Source of the DNA: Deuterostichococcus epilithicus
Taxonomy: Eukaryota > Chlorophyta > Trebouxiophyceae > Prasiolales > Stichococcaceae
Direction: 5' to 3'
DNA length: 64,000 nucleotides
Assembly: GCA_033439295.1 (NCBI GenBank)
Contig: JAVTLE010000013.1
Span: forward strand, 1,674,001 to 1,738,000
The position numbers were made by a program, and so were the translations under genes. Positions within the stretch are counted from its first letter, which is position 1. Each line of letters opens with the position of its first letter. The notes under the pieces were generated by a model. It was not told the DNA's origin. It did no database searches and saw nothing but the letters and a program-made list of their open reading frames with translations. Shown piece by piece: positions 63,845-64,000 of this stretch.

Positions 63845-64000
63845 CTCAACTTCGATGTCGACAGCTGCTGCTCAGCGGACAATGGCTGATTGATAGGCGT
63901 GATCTATCGAGACCATCATGACGTTGCCCGCTGAGGTTGTCTGAAATGGGAAAATCTGCAACCAAGGGCCTCAAGCTGCCACTGCCACGCGGATGGAACT
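63845..64000. other. Upstream region of the NEMP-like gene
   Basis: The last 156 bases lie upstream of the NEMP-like start codon. No second gene can be supported before the window ends. Confidence 0.4.

Overview
The window looks like nuclear DNA of a green alga, most likely a chlorophyte of the Trebouxiophyceae type. It is GC-rich and gene-dense. Nearly every gene is cut into many short exons by introns of about 100-300 bases. The gene set is plant-like: plastid enoyl-ACP reductase, a Ca2+-type RelA/SpoT homologue (CRSH), UDP-glucose 4,6-dehydratase, a TORTIFOLIA1/SPIRAL2-like protein, and plastid-targeted proteins. The class-level placement is inference. I saw no mobile element, CRISPR array, rRNA or tRNA gene.

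Eighteen protein genes could be modelled by joining exons with matching reading phase. From left to right: SNU114/EFTUD2 (-, 3' end outside the window), MAGO (-), a 20.9-kDa-type complex I subunit (+), polyubiquitin (-), a BRAP/BRIZ RING-UBP ubiquitin ligase (+), a TOR1/SPIRAL2-like HEAT protein (-), UDP-glucose 4,6-dehydratase (+), a two-C1 diacylglycerol kinase (+), a CD2BP2/LIN1 homologue (-), an Mpv17/PMP22 protein (+), plastid enoyl-ACP reductase (-), an unrecognised coiled-coil protein (-), an unrecognised helical protein (+), a 2Fe-2S PnsB3/NDF4-like protein (-), an FHA-HAT repeat protein (-), CRSH (-), an RS/double-S1 protein related to pNO40 (+), and a NEMP/PNET2-like nuclear envelope protein (-). 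Three of these belong to RNA splicing or the exon junction complex (SNU114, MAGO, CD2BP2). There is no sign of operon-like organisation.

The most striking features are structural. (1) About one intron in eight of those modelled must use a GC donor (GC-AG) to keep frame and family alignment, far above the roughly 1% usual in land plants. (2) Three introns hold decayed copies of the neighbouring exon. (3) The UDP-glucose dehydratase contains a 7-nt microexon that supplies part of the nucleotide-binding glycine loop. (4) One gene joins a complete FHA fold to HCF107/MBB1-like HAT repeats. (5) The polyubiquitin gene has two introns per ubiquitin unit, a 6-nt coding first exon, and near-identical 647-bp unit duplications that include the introns.

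All exon borders were read by eye from splice signals, phase and family resemblance; none is confirmed by transcript data.
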